Both the position numbers and the translations under genes were made by a program. 64,000 bases of DNA from Massilia sp. Leaf139 (GTDB lineage: Bacteria; Pseudomonadota; Gammaproteobacteria; Burkholderiales; Burkholderiaceae_D). Position 1 is the first letter of the stretch. Each line of letters starts with the position of its first letter. Shown here in pieces: positions 9,014-18,340 of this stretch. The stretch lies in contig NZ_LMOJ01000001.1 in the NCBI RefSeq assembly GCF_001424165.1, positions 399,194 to 463,193 on the forward strand. Direction: 5' to 3'. Below the pieces are notes generated by a model, which saw nothing but the letters and a program-made list of their open reading frames with translations, did not search any database and was not told where the DNA came from.

Positions 9014-9322
9014 GTGGCGCGCGACACCTGGGCCTACCGCGAAGTGGCCGTGCATTCGGTGCCGGATGCGCGCACCGGGCGTCTGCTGATTCGTCCGATG
9101 CCGGGGCAGGCCTTCGCGCCCTCGATGCGGGTGCAGTGCGCGCGCGCCCTGAGCGACCCGCAGCGCTATCCGGCCGGCACGCGGTTCCTGCTGAACGCCA
9201 AGCTCAGCGACCGCCTCGGCGGCGAACCTTTCCTGTTCGCCTGGCACGGCGATCCGGTACAGGTGCTGAGCGCGGCCCAGGCGCGAAAATTTCTCGCGGC
9301 ATTCAGGCGCGGTCGTATCTGA
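9014..9322 (+). CDS. Small hypothetical protein (GTG start)
   Basis: A 102-residue protein starting with GTG 3 bases after the MFS stop, so likely translated by coupling. Predicted to be soluble and basic, with no signal peptide or membrane segment. I see no known motif; a central YPAGTRFLLNAKLSDRLGG and the pattern FLFAWHGDPVQVL look like a small beta-rich domain. Codon use (GC-ending third positions) supports it as a real gene. Function unknown. Confidence 0.6.
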   Translation: MARDTWAYREVAVHSVPDARTGRLLIRPMPGQAFAPSMRVQCARALSDPQRYPAGTRFLLNAKLSDRLGGEPFLFAWHGDPVQVLSAAQARKFLAAFRRGRI

Positions 9323-9400
9323 GCCGTGCGCGAGGCGCGCGCGTGGCGCCTACCGAAATGGTTACCATCGAGATTTTGCAAACACTAAAAAGGGGATCGC

Positions 9401-9955
9401 ATGGCATCGAAAAAAGTCGCAATCGTGGTGGGCAGCTTGCGCAAGGACTCGTATAGCGGCAAGCTCGCCAGGGTGATGAGCCAGCTGGCCGACGGCAAGC
9501 TCGACATGGAAGTCGTCGAGATCCGCGACCTGCCGATGTACGACCAGGATCTCGACACCGAGACCCCGCCGCCGGCCTATGCCGCTTTCCGCGAGCGCAT
9601 CCGCGCCGCCGACGGCATCCTGTTCATCACGCCGGAATACAACCGCTCGGTGCCGGGCGCGCTGAAGAACGCGATCGACGTCGGCTCGCGCCCCTACGGC
9701 AAGGCCGCGTGGACGGGCAAGCCCTGCGCCATCGTCAGCCAGTCGCCGGGCGCGCTGGGCGGCTTCGGCGCCAACCACCACCTGCGCCAGATGCTGCCTT
9801 TCCTGAACATGCCGGCCATGCCCGCGCCGGAAGCCTATCTCGGCGGCATCGCCGACAAGTTCGAGGGCGACCAGCTGACCGACGCCTCGCTGCGCGCCTT
9901 CCTCCAGACCTTCGTCGACACGTTCGCCGGCTGGGTCGAGCGCCACGCCGGCTGA
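9401..9955 (+). CDS. NADPH-dependent FMN reductase / NAD(P)H quinone reductase
   Basis: A 184-residue flavodoxin-fold protein. The FMN phosphate loop is GSLRKDSYSGKLA (residues 11-23), and the second flavin segment is the family hallmark PEYNRSVPGALKNAIDVGSRP (split here around its PGALKNAID core, about residues 74-94). SPGALGGFGANHHLRQ follows. Enzymes of this family (ArsH/ChrR/YieF-like) reduce FMN, quinones or chromate with NAD(P)H in the cytoplasm. Start ATG has AAAAGGGG upstream. It is a single gene followed by an intrinsic terminator. Confidence 0.92.
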   Translation: MASKKVAIVVGSLRKDSYSGKLARVMSQLADGKLDMEVVEIRDLPMYDQDLDTETPPPAYAAFRERIRAADGILFITPEYNRSVPGALKNAIDVGSRPYGKAAWTGKPCAIVSQSPGALGGFGANHHLRQMLPFLNMPAMPAPEAYLGGIADKFEGDQLTDASLRAFLQTFVDTFAGWVERHAG

Positions 9956-9985
9956 GGTTTTACGGCCGCGCCAGCGGACTTGTCG

Positions 9986-10030
9986 ACGGCCCCGCGGCCC
10001 CGGTACCCGACAGGGAACGGGGCCGTTTTT
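9986..10030 (+). terminator. Rho-independent terminator after FMN reductase gene
   Basis: A 9-bp stem ACGGCCCCG (9986-9994) with CGGGGCCGT (10018-10026) carries a smaller GC hairpin in its loop and is followed by a run of five T. It ends the FMN reductase transcript. The remaining 225 bases before the phasin gene show no gene; a phasin promoter is expected there but I cannot place it. Confidence 0.85.
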
Positions 10031-10256
10031 ATTTCCCCCATGATTTTTTCCGAGCCCGCCGCACGAGCTGGCTTGGCCTCGCACGTTTGATCCATCGCAA
10101 ACTGACGACATGGTGCTGCCCTAGCCTTGAGGCTTCGCGCGAAACGGGCCAGATCCAGGCCGGATCGGAGCCACGCGCGAGACGCCGGCGCGGGCCCCGG
10201 GGCCGTGCGCCGGACGATTCATTCCAATAACCACTAACCCATGAATGAGGCAACGC

Positions 10257-10856
10257 ATGTATCCATTTTCCCAATCGGTAACTCCTGCCGTGCGTACCCA
10301 CCTGGACGCACAGACCGCCTTCATGAACGACATGTCCAAGTCGCTGTTCCAGTCCTTCCAGCAGATGTGCAACCTGAACATCCAGCTGGTGCAGACCATG
10401 CTCGAGGAAACCGCCCTGGCCGGCCAGCAAATCCTGACGGCCGACCGCCAGACCGAAGTGCTGAGCGCCGCCGCTTCGCGCGCCCAGCCCACCACCGAAA
10501 AGCTGCGCGCCTACCAGCAGCACATCTCGCGCGTCGCGGCCGACGCCCAGGTCGAGCTGGCTCGCGTGACCGAGCAGCACGTGCAGAAAACAACCCAGAC
10601 CGCGCGCCAGCTGGCCGATGAGGTGGCGCGTACCGCTTCCGAGGAAACCCAGCGCGGCCTGCGCCAGGGCCAGGACACGCTACAGCGTTTCGTCGACCCG
10701 TTCGCAAGCGGCAATGGCCATGACCGTGCGCAGGGCAATGCCGGCGCCGGCGCCAGCATGCAAAGCGCCAGTTCAGGATCGGGATCGGGCACGGGCCGGC
10801 CGGATGGCAGCCCGGCCGGTTCGCAAGCCGGACGCGGCGCGCAACACGGCGCCTGA
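10257..10856 (+). CDS. Phasin family protein
   Basis: A 199-residue protein matching the phasin pattern. A short N-terminal segment is followed by long amphipathic helices (about residues 15-140, LFQSFQQMCNLNIQLVQTML onward) and a Gly/Ser/Ala/Gln-rich disordered tail. Phasins coat polyhydroxyalkanoate granules and control their size and number. Start taken at 10257 with GAGG 6 bases upstream; an ATG at 10245 has no ribosome site. It is a single gene with its own promoter region, convergent with the FHA gene. Confidence 0.85.
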   Translation: MYPFSQSVTPAVRTHLDAQTAFMNDMSKSLFQSFQQMCNLNIQLVQTMLEETALAGQQILTADRQTEVLSAAASRAQPTTEKLRAYQQHISRVAADAQVELARVTEQHVQKTTQTARQLADEVARTASEETQRGLRQGQDTLQRFVDPFASGNGHDRAQGNAGAGASMQSASSGSGSGTGRPDGSPAGSQAGRGAQHGA

Positions 10857-11012
10857 GTCCGGGCGGCGGTAGGGCGCCGGGACAGGGCGCCGCGGCGGGG
10901 AGGAAAGGCAGTCCGGCCGGCTGCCGTATTGCTCCCGTACTGCTCCCGCCATCAGACGCCTGGCCGGCGCCGGTGCTTATACCTGGACGCCTTGCCAGCG
11001 CCAGGCCGCCAC

Positions 11013-11972
11013 CTAGCCCCCTTCCACGTCGCCATCCTGCCGTTCGCGGTCGAGCTTTTCCTTCATGGCCGCCACGTCCGCCAGGAATTCGTCGACGCTG
11101 TCGTCGGATGTGGCGCGCATCTCGGGCGGCAGCAGCACCGACATATACAGTTCGTCCGCCAGGCGGCCGTTGCGCTGCTCGTTGCTGACCAGCACCAGGC
11201 CCGAGCCGAGCAGCGCCAGCGCCGCGCAAACGATCGCGTAGCGCTTACGCGGCTCGGGCTTCACCGTGCTCAGGTGGAAATACACCATGCCCGCCACCAT
11301 CAGGATCGCCACGTGCGAGCCATAGCGGGTGAACACTTCGATCGAATACGCATAACCGAGGGCGGAGGAGACCAGCCGGAACAGCATCAGCGCGGCAATG
11401 CCGCAGCCGAACACGAACAGGTGGCGCCCGAGCCGGGCATGGCGCCCGAACAAGCGGTTGCCGAAGGCCCACAGGCCGCTCCAGAGCAGCCCGGCGCCCA
11501 GGCCGTAGGCCAGCGCCAGCAAGTAGCGGAAGGGGCGGAAGGGCTGGGTATCGGCCAGCCACATCGTGAACAGGGCGACGATCGCCACCAGCAGGGCGCC
11601 GGCCAGGCCCGGCAGGACGCCTTCCCAGCCGTGCATGGTGCGGTCGACCAGTTCCGCCGGCACGGGGAAATCGGCCGCCCGGATGCGCAGCGTCGTGTGG
11701 CCCAGGCGCACGACCGTATTGCCGTCCAGCGGCAGGCGGGCGCAGCGCTTGCCCGCATGGTTGATGCCGTTGCGGGTGCCCAGATCCCTCAGCAGCAGGG
11801 CGCCGTCGGCGTCGGCCTCGACCAGCGCATGGCGCGGCGCGGCATAGGCGTCATCGAGGATGTAATCGTTGTCGTAGCCGCGTCCGATGCGGATCGGCAA
11901 GGTATCGACCCGGTGCCGGTGCAGCACGTCGCCGTTGCGCGCGAGGGTTTCGATGAACCATGGGCCCGTCAT
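11013..11972 (-). CDS. FHA-domain integral membrane protein
   Basis: A 319-residue protein. Residues 1-100 form a forkhead-associated (phosphothreonine-binding) domain, with IGRGYDND, PRHALVEAD and DLGTRNGI giving the Gly-Arg, His and Asn-Gly landmarks; the usual Ser before the His is replaced (APRH). About five hydrophobic segments follow (residues 120-250) and a charged cytoplasmic C-terminus. Start taken at 11972, 10 bases after the stop of the upstream protease gene, with GAAG before it. Co-transcription with the protease suggests one function; the FHA ligand is unknown. Confidence 0.8.
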   Translation of the reverse strand: MTGPWFIETLARNGDVLHRHRVDTLPIRIGRGYDNDYILDDAYAAPRHALVEADADGALLLRDLGTRNGINHAGKRCARLPLDGNTVVRLGHTTLRIRAADFPVPAELVDRTMHGWEGVLPGLAGALLVAIVALFTMWLADTQPFRPFRYLLALAYGLGAGLLWSGLWAFGNRLFGRHARLGRHLFVFGCGIAALMLFRLVSSALGYAYSIEVFTRYGSHVAILMVAGMVYFHLSTVKPEPRKRYAIVCAALALLGSGLVLVSNEQRNGRLADELYMSVLLPPEMRATSDDSVDEFLADVAAMKEKLDRERQDGDVEGG

Positions 11973-11982
11973 ACGCGCTTCA

Positions 11983-13407
11983 TCACAATTTTCCGCTGCG
12001 CCCGAGCGCATTCAGAAAGGCGCGCGCCACGCGCATGCCGTTGTCATACGACACGCCGGACACGTCGAGCCGGCTCTGCAGGCTGGCCTGGGCATTGTCG
12101 GTGCTGGCAGTGAGCAGGGTGAAGTTGTACAGACCCGGGAACTTGCGGTAGGCGCGCACGCAGGTCACGGCACGCAGCGGCAGTGTGTTCGAGTGTACGA
12201 AACGCTCGCTGCACAGCGGCCCCGTCAGGCGGGCGTCGCGCGTCTTGCCGAGGCGGTCGACGCCGAACTGGCTGCTGGCCAGGGCCGCGAAGCGCAGCGG
12301 ATGCAGGTTGGCCGAGCGCAGGTACTGGTGGGTCATTGAGACTTGACCGGTCTGCTGGGTGTCCGACACGTAGATTGCCGACTCCATCGCGCAGCTGAGC
12401 GTATCGGTGCTGAAGCTCGCTTCCAGCATCGCGTTCGAGCGGCCCCAGCAGCGTACCTGGCCCGATTCGCGCACCGGCACCAGGTAAGGGCCCATGTTCT
12501 TGATCGAGAGCGGGGTGTCGAGCAGGCGTCCGACCATGGCGCGCTGGTGCGCCAGCAACTGCTCGGCGATGAGGGGATTGAAATCCTTCGGCACCGCCCG
12601 CTGGCTGGCCACCCGGCGCAGCAGTTCCTGCGCGTATTTCACCGGCACCAGAAAGCTCACCGCCTCGCCGTCGCGCCGTTTCGAGACATTGATGCCGGCC
12701 ACGGTGCCGCCGGCGGTCACGCTCGGCCCGCCGCTCATGCCGGAGTTGATGGGGCCGCTGAAGATCAGCTGGTCGTAGAAGCTGCGGCTGACGACGCCAT
12801 TGTAGGCGCCTTCCGAAATGGCGAAGCCCAGGTCGAGGGGATTGCCGAGCGAGTACAGATCCTGGCCCTGGCGCAGTTTCACCGGCGCTTCCGGCACGAT
12901 GAAAAAGCCGCTGCCGTTGCGGTTCACGCGCAGCACGGCCAGGTCGTGCAGCACGTCCACCGCCAGCAGTTCCACCGGCCCGCGCTTGCCGTCGGTGTCG
13001 ACGTATTCGCCCGCGTACACCGCCGGGTCGAGCGCCATCTGCGACACCACGTGGTAGTTGGTAAGGACAAGATTGCTGGTGCCGACCAGGAAGCCCGAGC
13101 CGACTGTCGACTGGGTACGGCCATTGCGCAGCAGCATGCGGATCTGCAGCAGGTCGGCCTGGGCCGCGGAATACAGCTGCTGCGCAGCCGAGGAGGGCGG
13201 CGGCAGGGTCGTGGTCGTGTCGAGTTCGCCAGGGCCGGGCGCGGGCGGCGTGGTGCCGGGCGGGGTGGCTGGCGGAATGGCGAGGGCGGGCGGCGCTTCC
13301 TTGCCCGCCGGGGCGGCGGCCGGCTGAGGGCGAACAGGTGCACCGGCAGGGGCCGCGATGGCCATGCCGAGGCAACAGAACAGGAGCAGGCTGGCGAAAA
13401 ATTTCAT
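11983..13407 (-). CDS. Exported trypsin-like (S1C/HtrA-type) serine protease
   Basis: A 474-residue secreted protein. It has a signal peptide (residues 1-18), a Pro/Ala/Thr-rich linker (20-75), and a trypsin-fold protease domain with catalytic His119 (LTNYHVV), Asp155 (DVLHDLAVL) and Ser225 (NSGMSGGPS). No PDZ domain is apparent. Instead a C-terminal region of about 200 residues with paired cysteines (VRCWGRSN, LSCAMES, GPLCSERF, VTCVRAY) follows, whose fold I do not recognise. It is the first gene of a two-gene operon with the FHA membrane protein, suggesting envelope quality control or signalling. Confidence 0.85.
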   Translation of the reverse strand: MKFFASLLLFCCLGMAIAAPAGAPVRPQPAAAPAGKEAPPALAIPPATPPGTTPPAPGPGELDTTTTLPPPSSAAQQLYSAAQADLLQIRMLLRNGRTQSTVGSGFLVGTSNLVLTNYHVVSQMALDPAVYAGEYVDTDGKRGPVELLAVDVLHDLAVLRVNRNGSGFFIVPEAPVKLRQGQDLYSLGNPLDLGFAISEGAYNGVVSRSFYDQLIFSGPINSGMSGGPSVTAGGTVAGINVSKRRDGEAVSFLVPVKYAQELLRRVASQRAVPKDFNPLIAEQLLAHQRAMVGRLLDTPLSIKNMGPYLVPVRESGQVRCWGRSNAMLEASFSTDTLSCAMESAIYVSDTQQTGQVSMTHQYLRSANLHPLRFAALASSQFGVDRLGKTRDARLTGPLCSERFVHSNTLPLRAVTCVRAYRKFPGLYNFTLLTASTDNAQASLQSRLDVSGVSYDNGMRVARAFLNALGRSGKL

Positions 13408-13490
13408 GCGAGCAGGCGCAGGGGCGGCCCCCCCATCGATAGCAGTGGTTAGCTGCTATCTTGCCACTCTAAGTAGTTGTCTGCAGAACG

Positions 13491-14141
13491 TTACAGTTCG
13501 CCATCCTCGCGCACGAGGGCGTCGGGCTGCGCCATCATGTGGCCGAGCTTGGCTTGCTTGGTGTCGAGATAGCTGTTGTTGAAGGCATTCCGGTTGACCA
13601 GCAGCGGCACCCGCTCGACCACCTCGATGCCGAGGCGGCTCAGGGCGTCGATCTTGCGCGGATTGTTGGTCATCAGCTTGACTTGCCTGATGCCGAACTG
13701 CTCCAGCATCGGCAGGCACAGTTCGTAGTTGCGGGCGTCGGCATGAAAGCCCAGCTGCAGGTTTGCCTCGACCGTGTCGGCGCCGGCTTCCTGCAGGCGG
13801 TAGGCGCGGATCTTGTTGACGAGGCCGATGCCGCGGCCTTCCTGGCGCAGGTAGAGCAGGGCGCCGCGGCCCTCGGCGGCGATGCGCTTCAATGCCCCTT
13901 CGAGCTGGGCGCCGCAGTCGCAGCGCTGCGAGAACAGCACGTCGCCGGTCAGGCATTCCGAGTGCACGCGCGCCAGCACCGGCTCGCCGTCGCCGATGTC
14001 GCCCAGCGCCATCACCAGGTGCTCCTTGCCCGTGCTGTGCTCGACGAAGGCGTGCAGCGTGAACTGGGCCCAGGGCGTGGGCAGCGCGCAGGACGTGACG
14101 TAGTCGAGCAGGGGAGCGGCAGGCGTGGCGGTGTTGGACAT
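13491..14141 (-). CDS. ribA: GTP cyclohydrolase II
   Basis: A 216-residue enzyme that opens GTP to 2,5-diamino-6-ribosylamino-pyrimidinone 5-phosphate, first step of riboflavin synthesis. The zinc ligands [15 protein letters not shown] (C-X10-C-X-C) and the catalytic segment [18 protein letters not shown] are complete. Start taken at 14141 (MSNTATP); an in-frame extension to 14288 has atypical composition and is longer than the family. It is the stand-alone RibA form, without a fused RibB domain. Confidence 0.96.
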   Translation of the reverse strand: MSNTATPAAPLLDYVTSCALPTPWAQFTLHAFVEHSTGKEHLVMALGDIGDGEPVLARVHSECLTGDVLFSQRCDCGAQLEGALKRIAAEGRGALLYLRQEGRGIGLVNKIRAYRLQEAGADTVEANLQLGFHADARNYELCLPMLEQFGIRQVKLMTNNPRKIDALSRLGIEVVERVPLLVNRNAFNNSYLDTKQAKLGHMMAQPDALVREDGEL

Positions 14142-14307
14142 TGCTGTGGTCTGGTGCGGATGATGTAACCGGTAAGTATAAGAGAAATCGGCCGCGGCCG
14201 TGCGCTGCCTGTCCATACTGGGCCACAGCGGGCCGCAGCGGGCCGCGCCAGTCGCCGCCTGCTTGTCCGCATGGTACTCTGGCGGCACAGAACATCACCG
14301 ACAACCA

Positions 14308-16641
14308 ATGGATCGCTCTCCGAATTCCCTTCCCGCACACCAGCCCCAGGCGCCGGCCGCCGACGCGCTTCCCGGCAATGCGCCGCGGCGCCGCGCCCGG
14401 CTTGGGCTCGGCAGCTGGCTGGCGCTGGCCTTCTCGCTGCTGTCGATCGTCATCACCGTGCTCATGGTCGAAGTGGTCGACGTCGCCTCCACCGGCCAGG
14501 TCGAGACCAGCATCGGCCAGGGCCTGCGCGACCTGGCCCAGCAGACCGCCGACAAGCTCGACCGCGGCATGTACGAGCGCTACCGTGAAGTGAAGCTGCT
14601 GGCGCAGCGGCGCGACCTGGCCGGCGGCACGCCCGAACAGCGGCGCGCGGTGCTCGACACGATCCAGCAATCCTACGGCTACTACGACTGGATCGGCATG
14701 GCCGGCGTCGACGGCCGGGTGCAGGCGGCCGGACGCGGCCTGCTCGAAGGCGCGGACGTGTCGCAGCGGCCCTGGTTCCGCAATGCGCTCAAGGGCATCC
14801 ATGTCGGCGACGTGCACGAGGCCGTGCTGCTGGCCAAGCTGCTGCCGCGCGATGGCGGGGAACCGCGCCGTTTCGTCGACGTCGCCTTCCCCTATGCCGA
14901 TGCCGACGGCAGGACGCTCGGCGTGCTGGGCGTGCACCTGTCATGGGGGTGGGCGCGCTCGGTCGAGCGCTCGGTGATCGCGCCGCTTGCCACGCGCGGC
15001 AAGGTCGAGGCGCTGATCGTGGGCGCGGACGGCAGCGTGCTGCTCGGCCCCGCCGCCCTGCAGGGTCGCAAGCTCGACCTGCCCAGCCTGCGCGCGGCCG
15101 AGCGCCAGGACGCCGGCTACCTGGTCGAGCGCTGGCCGGATGGCGCCTCCTATCTCGTCGGTTTCAGCCACAGCAGCGGTTTCGACGCCTATCCGGGCCT
15201 GGGCTGGACGGTACTGGTGCGCCAGGCCGAAGCCGACGCCTATGCGCCGGCCCAGGCCTTGCGCCAGCGGGCGCTTCTCAGCGGCGTGGGGCTGGCGCTG
15301 GTGTTCTCGCTGGTCGGCGTGCTCCTGGCGCGCACCATCACGCGCCCGCTGGGCCGGCTGGTACGCGAGGCCGAACGCATCCGCGGCGGCGAGAACGTAT
15401 GGCTGGCCTCGGGCGCCGGCAGCTATGTCGAGGTCGAGACCCTGTCGGCGACCCTGAACGCCCTGCTGACCGACCTGCGCCAGCGCCGCCACGAACTGAA
15501 GGGCGTGAATGCCACGCTGGAAGCGCGGGTCGAGGCGCGCACCCGCGAGCTCGAACGCGCGCTGGCCGCGGTGCAGGCAAGCGAACAGCGCGTCGCCGCC
15601 ATCGTCGAAGCGGCGCAAGATGCCTTTGTCGGCGTCGACATGCGCGGCCTGGTCACCGACTGGAACAGCGCCGCCGAACGCATGTTCGGCTGGAAGCGCT
15701 CCGAAGTGCTGGGATGGCCGATGCCGGAACTGATCGTGCCCGAACGCTTCCGTCCCAGCACCTGGCGCGCCATCGAGGTGGTGCGCAGCATGGGCCATAG
15801 CCCCTTGCTGGAGCGGCGTCTGGAGCGCATCGTGATCAACCGCCAGGGCGTCGAGTTCCCGATCGAGATGACGGCCGGTCTCGCCAGCGGCAGCGAGGGC
15901 AGCTTCTTCGCCGTCTTCCTGCACGATATCTCCGAACGCCGCAAGGTCGACCGGCTCAAGAGCGAATTCGTGGCGACGGTCTCGCACGAGCTGCGCACGC
16001 CCCTGACCTCGATCCGCGCCTCGCTCTCGATGCTGGCCGACGGCATCGCCGGCGAGCTGCCGCCCGACATCGCCGGCCTGGTCGAGATCGCGCACCAGAG
16101 CTGCGAACGCCTGGTGCGCCTGGTGAACGACGTGCTCGACATCCAGAAGATCGAAGCGGGCAGCATGCAGTTCGAGCGCCATCCGCAGCCGCTGCTGCCG
16201 GTGGCCGAGCACGCGTTGGAGGGCATGCAGGCGTATGCCGAGCAGATGGGCGTGAAGCTGCGGCTCGACTGCGAGGAGGAAGCGCGCAGCCTGAGCGCCG
16301 CGATCGACCACGACCGCCTGGTGCAGGTGCTGACCAATCTGCTGTCGAATGCGATCAAGTTCTCGCCACGCGGCGCAACCGTGACGCTGGCGCTGTGCGC
16401 GCACGCGGGCGGGGCGCGCCTGTCGGTGCGCGACGAGGGCGGCGGCATTCCCGAAGCCTTCCAGCCGCGTGTATTCCAGCGCTTCGCCCAGGCCGACGGC
16501 GCCGACACGCGCCAGAAGGGCGGCACAGGCCTGGGCCTGTCGATCAGCCGCAGCCTGGTCGAGGAGCATGGCGGGCAGATCAGCTTCGAGACGGCGCAGG
16601 GAGTCGGCACTACCTTCCGCGTGGATTTGCCGCTGGCCTGA
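14308..16641 (+). CDS. Membrane sensor histidine kinase (CACHE-HAMP-PAS-HisKA-HATPase)
   Basis: A 777-residue kinase. It has a first transmembrane helix (about residues 35-56), a periplasmic dCACHE-like sensor (60-330), a second helix (about 326-346), HAMP, a coiled coil, and a PAS domain (about 430-545). The dimerisation domain has phospho-acceptor His560 (VSHELRTPLTSIRASLS), and the ATPase domain has N box NLLSNAIKFSP, G1 DEGGGI and G2 GGTGLGLSIS. Such kinases sense small extracellular ligands. No response regulator is adjacent, so its partner is unknown. Start chosen at 14308 because upstream in-frame codons run into the ribA promoter region. Convergent with the glycan operon. Confidence 0.93.
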   Translation: MDRSPNSLPAHQPQAPAADALPGNAPRRRARLGLGSWLALAFSLLSIVITVLMVEVVDVASTGQVETSIGQGLRDLAQQTADKLDRGMYERYREVKLLAQRRDLAGGTPEQRRAVLDTIQQSYGYYDWIGMAGVDGRVQAAGRGLLEGADVSQRPWFRNALKGIHVGDVHEAVLLAKLLPRDGGEPRRFVDVAFPYADADGRTLGVLGVHLSWGWARSVERSVIAPLATRGKVEALIVGADGSVLLGPAALQGRKLDLPSLRAAERQDAGYLVERWPDGASYLVGFSHSSGFDAYPGLGWTVLVRQAEADAYAPAQALRQRALLSGVGLALVFSLVGVLLARTITRPLGRLVREAERIRGGENVWLASGAGSYVEVETLSATLNALLTDLRQRRHELKGVNATLEARVEARTRELERALAAVQASEQRVAAIVEAAQDAFVGVDMRGLVTDWNSAAERMFGWKRSEVLGWPMPELIVPERFRPSTWRAIEVVRSMGHSPLLERRLERIVINRQGVEFPIEMTAGLASGSEGSFFAVFLHDISERRKVDRLKSEFVATVSHELRTPLTSIRASLSMLADGIAGELPPDIAGLVEIAHQSCERLVRLVNDVLDIQKIEAGSMQFERHPQPLLPVAEHALEGMQAYAEQMGVKLRLDCEEEARSLSAAIDHDRLVQVLTNLLSNAIKFSPRGATVTLALCAHAGGARLSVRDEGGGIPEAFQPRVFQRFAQADGADTRQKGGTGLGLSISRSLVEEHGGQISFETAQGVGTTFRVDLPLA

Positions 16642-16657
16642 ACGCGCGCCATGCGCG

Positions 16658-18340
16658 CTAGCGCCAGCCGTGCAGGGCGATGCCGTCGAAGGACGGCCAG
16701 GCGCTGAAGTCGCGTTCCAGCGCCGGCAGCAGCTTGCGCAATCCCTCCCGGTCGCCATGAAAACTGGTCGCGTCGCCTTCCAACCTGCGTTCGCCCGACA
16801 GGCGGTACAGCGTGCCGGCGGCCTGGGTTACCGGCTGGCGCAGCAGCACCAGCGCCTGCGCCTCGCCGGCGCGCGCCAGAAGCAGCGTGCCTGCCTCATT
16901 CGCCTCGGCGCGAACGTAGCGGCGCTGCAGTTCGGGCGCCACGCGGCCGGCTTCCAGGGCGATGCGCACGCGCTTGCCGTGGCGCGTGCCCCAGTCGAGG
17001 AAGGGCACGGCGAAGCGGACAATCTGTTCCGGATCCGTGCGGTAGTCCATCACCGCGAGCCCGTCCGACACGCGCGCCAACTGGTCGAGCAGGGCGCGCT
17101 TGTCGTCCCACCAGAAGGGCACCACGAATTCGAGCGGCATGCCGCCGGCGGCCGCATGGAGCGCGCCCGCCATCGCCAGGTATTCGCGGTCGTGCGCCTT
17201 CGGGTCGAGCACCGCGTCGTCCAGCAGATAGGGCTCGACGTCGAACTGCATCGCGCGCAGCCGCTCCTCAAGCTTGGCGGCGCGGTTGTAGGCGGCGTAG
17301 GCGCGGGCGCGGTCGACGGTGGCGGCCCGCTGCGAGGGCAGCACCATGTGCGGGTCGCCCTCGACGGCGGTGACGGCGATTCCGACGCGCCCCGCGCGGC
17401 GCACGAAGGCGGCCAGCCGCGCCGGCTCGCGCACCCTGGCGCCATCGAGCGGCACCACGATGAACAGTTCGCGCACGCCTTCGCGTCCGGCCCAGGCCAG
17501 CAGCGCGTCGGCGCCGTCGCGCCAGGCCGTGCGCTCCCAGATCCAGGCGGCGCGCGGCTGGGCGTTTTTCACCATCGCCGGCAGCGGTTCCAGCGTCAGG
17601 TAGTCCAAGGAGAGCGTCGCGGCCTGCGCCGGGCACTGGAGCACGAACTGGCGCCAGCCCGCGCGGTCGAGCGCTTCCGGCAGGGGCAGCGCGGCTTCGC
17701 GGCCGGCGGCGGCGAGTGTCCCCAGGCCGTGCGCACTTTCGCGCGCCGCGGAGGCGGCATCGGCCGCCTGCAGTGCGAAGTCGGCGCTGGCGCCGTAGCG
17801 CGCCGCCAGGCGCAGCGCGGCCAGCGGCAGCTGCCAGGGGCCGTCGATCAGCACCCCGGCCGCGCGCTCGCCCGCTTCGCAGCGCACTTGCAGCCGGCCG
17901 CCGGCCAGCTCGACGCGCACCCGCTCCTCGACGCCGAACGCACGCACGCGCGCATCAGGCAGCAGGTTCGCGCGCAGCGGCACCGGACGCGGCGCCGGCG
18001 CGGCGCCGGCGCGCTCCGGCTGCGGCAGCTCGTGGCTGGCGATGGCGAAGGGCGAGGCGCCAGCCGGCCCGTAGAGCAGGATGGTGCGCGCCGGCGTGTC
18101 GCCCGGGCGTAGCGCATGTACACCGGCCACGAGCGCGGCATCGACCCCGAGCGGCGCCGGACGGCAGCCGGGCAGTTGCGGGCTGGCGTGCGCCACCAGC
18201 ACGCTGCCGTCGGCCAGGGTGGCGCGCTGGCCATCGCGCGGCGCCTGCGCGGCCGGGCACAGGTGCAGGGTGCCGGCATGGACGGAAGTCGACATGGGCA
18301 GAGAAATGAGTAAACTCAGTAGTGCCGGCAGCCGCTTCAT
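16658..18340 (-). CDS. Exported protein, putative TIM-barrel glycan-acting enzyme
   Basis: A 560-residue protein with a signal peptide (residues 1-22, ending SVHAG). The N-terminal half is beta-rich and likely a carbohydrate-binding or jelly-roll region. The C-terminal half has an alternating alpha/beta pattern ending at a strand with Glu (RAMQFDVEPYLL), then LEFVVPFWWDD and GLAVMDYRTD. These acidic strand ends are what one expects of a glycoside hydrolase-like barrel. I do not recognise a named family. The start overlaps the glycosyltransferase stop as ATGA, so it is the last gene of a four-gene operon and probably processes or binds the product. Confidence 0.65.
   Translation of the reverse strand: MKRLPALLSLLISLPMSTSVHAGTLHLCPAAQAPRDGQRATLADGSVLVAHASPQLPGCRPAPLGVDAALVAGVHALRPGDTPARTILLYGPAGASPFAIASHELPQPERAGAAPAPRPVPLRANLLPDARVRAFGVEERVRVELAGGRLQVRCEAGERAAGVLIDGPWQLPLAALRLAARYGASADFALQAADAASAARESAHGLGTLAAAGREAALPLPEALDRAGWRQFVLQCPAQAATLSLDYLTLEPLPAMVKNAQPRAAWIWERTAWRDGADALLAWAGREGVRELFIVVPLDGARVREPARLAAFVRRAGRVGIAVTAVEGDPHMVLPSQRAATVDRARAYAAYNRAAKLEERLRAMQFDVEPYLLDDAVLDPKAHDREYLAMAGALHAAAGGMPLEFVVPFWWDDKRALLDQLARVSDGLAVMDYRTDPEQIVRFAVPFLDWGTRHGKRVRIALEAGRVAPELQRRYVRAEANEAGTLLLARAGEAQALVLLRQPVTQAAGTLYRLSGERRLEGDATSFHGDREGLRKLLPALERDFSAWPSFDGIALHGWR

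Noticed and set aside
10869..10891. GTAG followed by GGCGCC...GGCGCC, like a REP
   Set aside because: The palindrome sequence differs from the GGTGGGC family and lacks a partner; chance is likely in GC-rich DNA. It may be a weak terminator for the phasin gene.
10924..10945. Tandem 11-mer CCGTAYTGCTC
   Set aside because: Only two imperfect copies between convergent genes, with no further structure.
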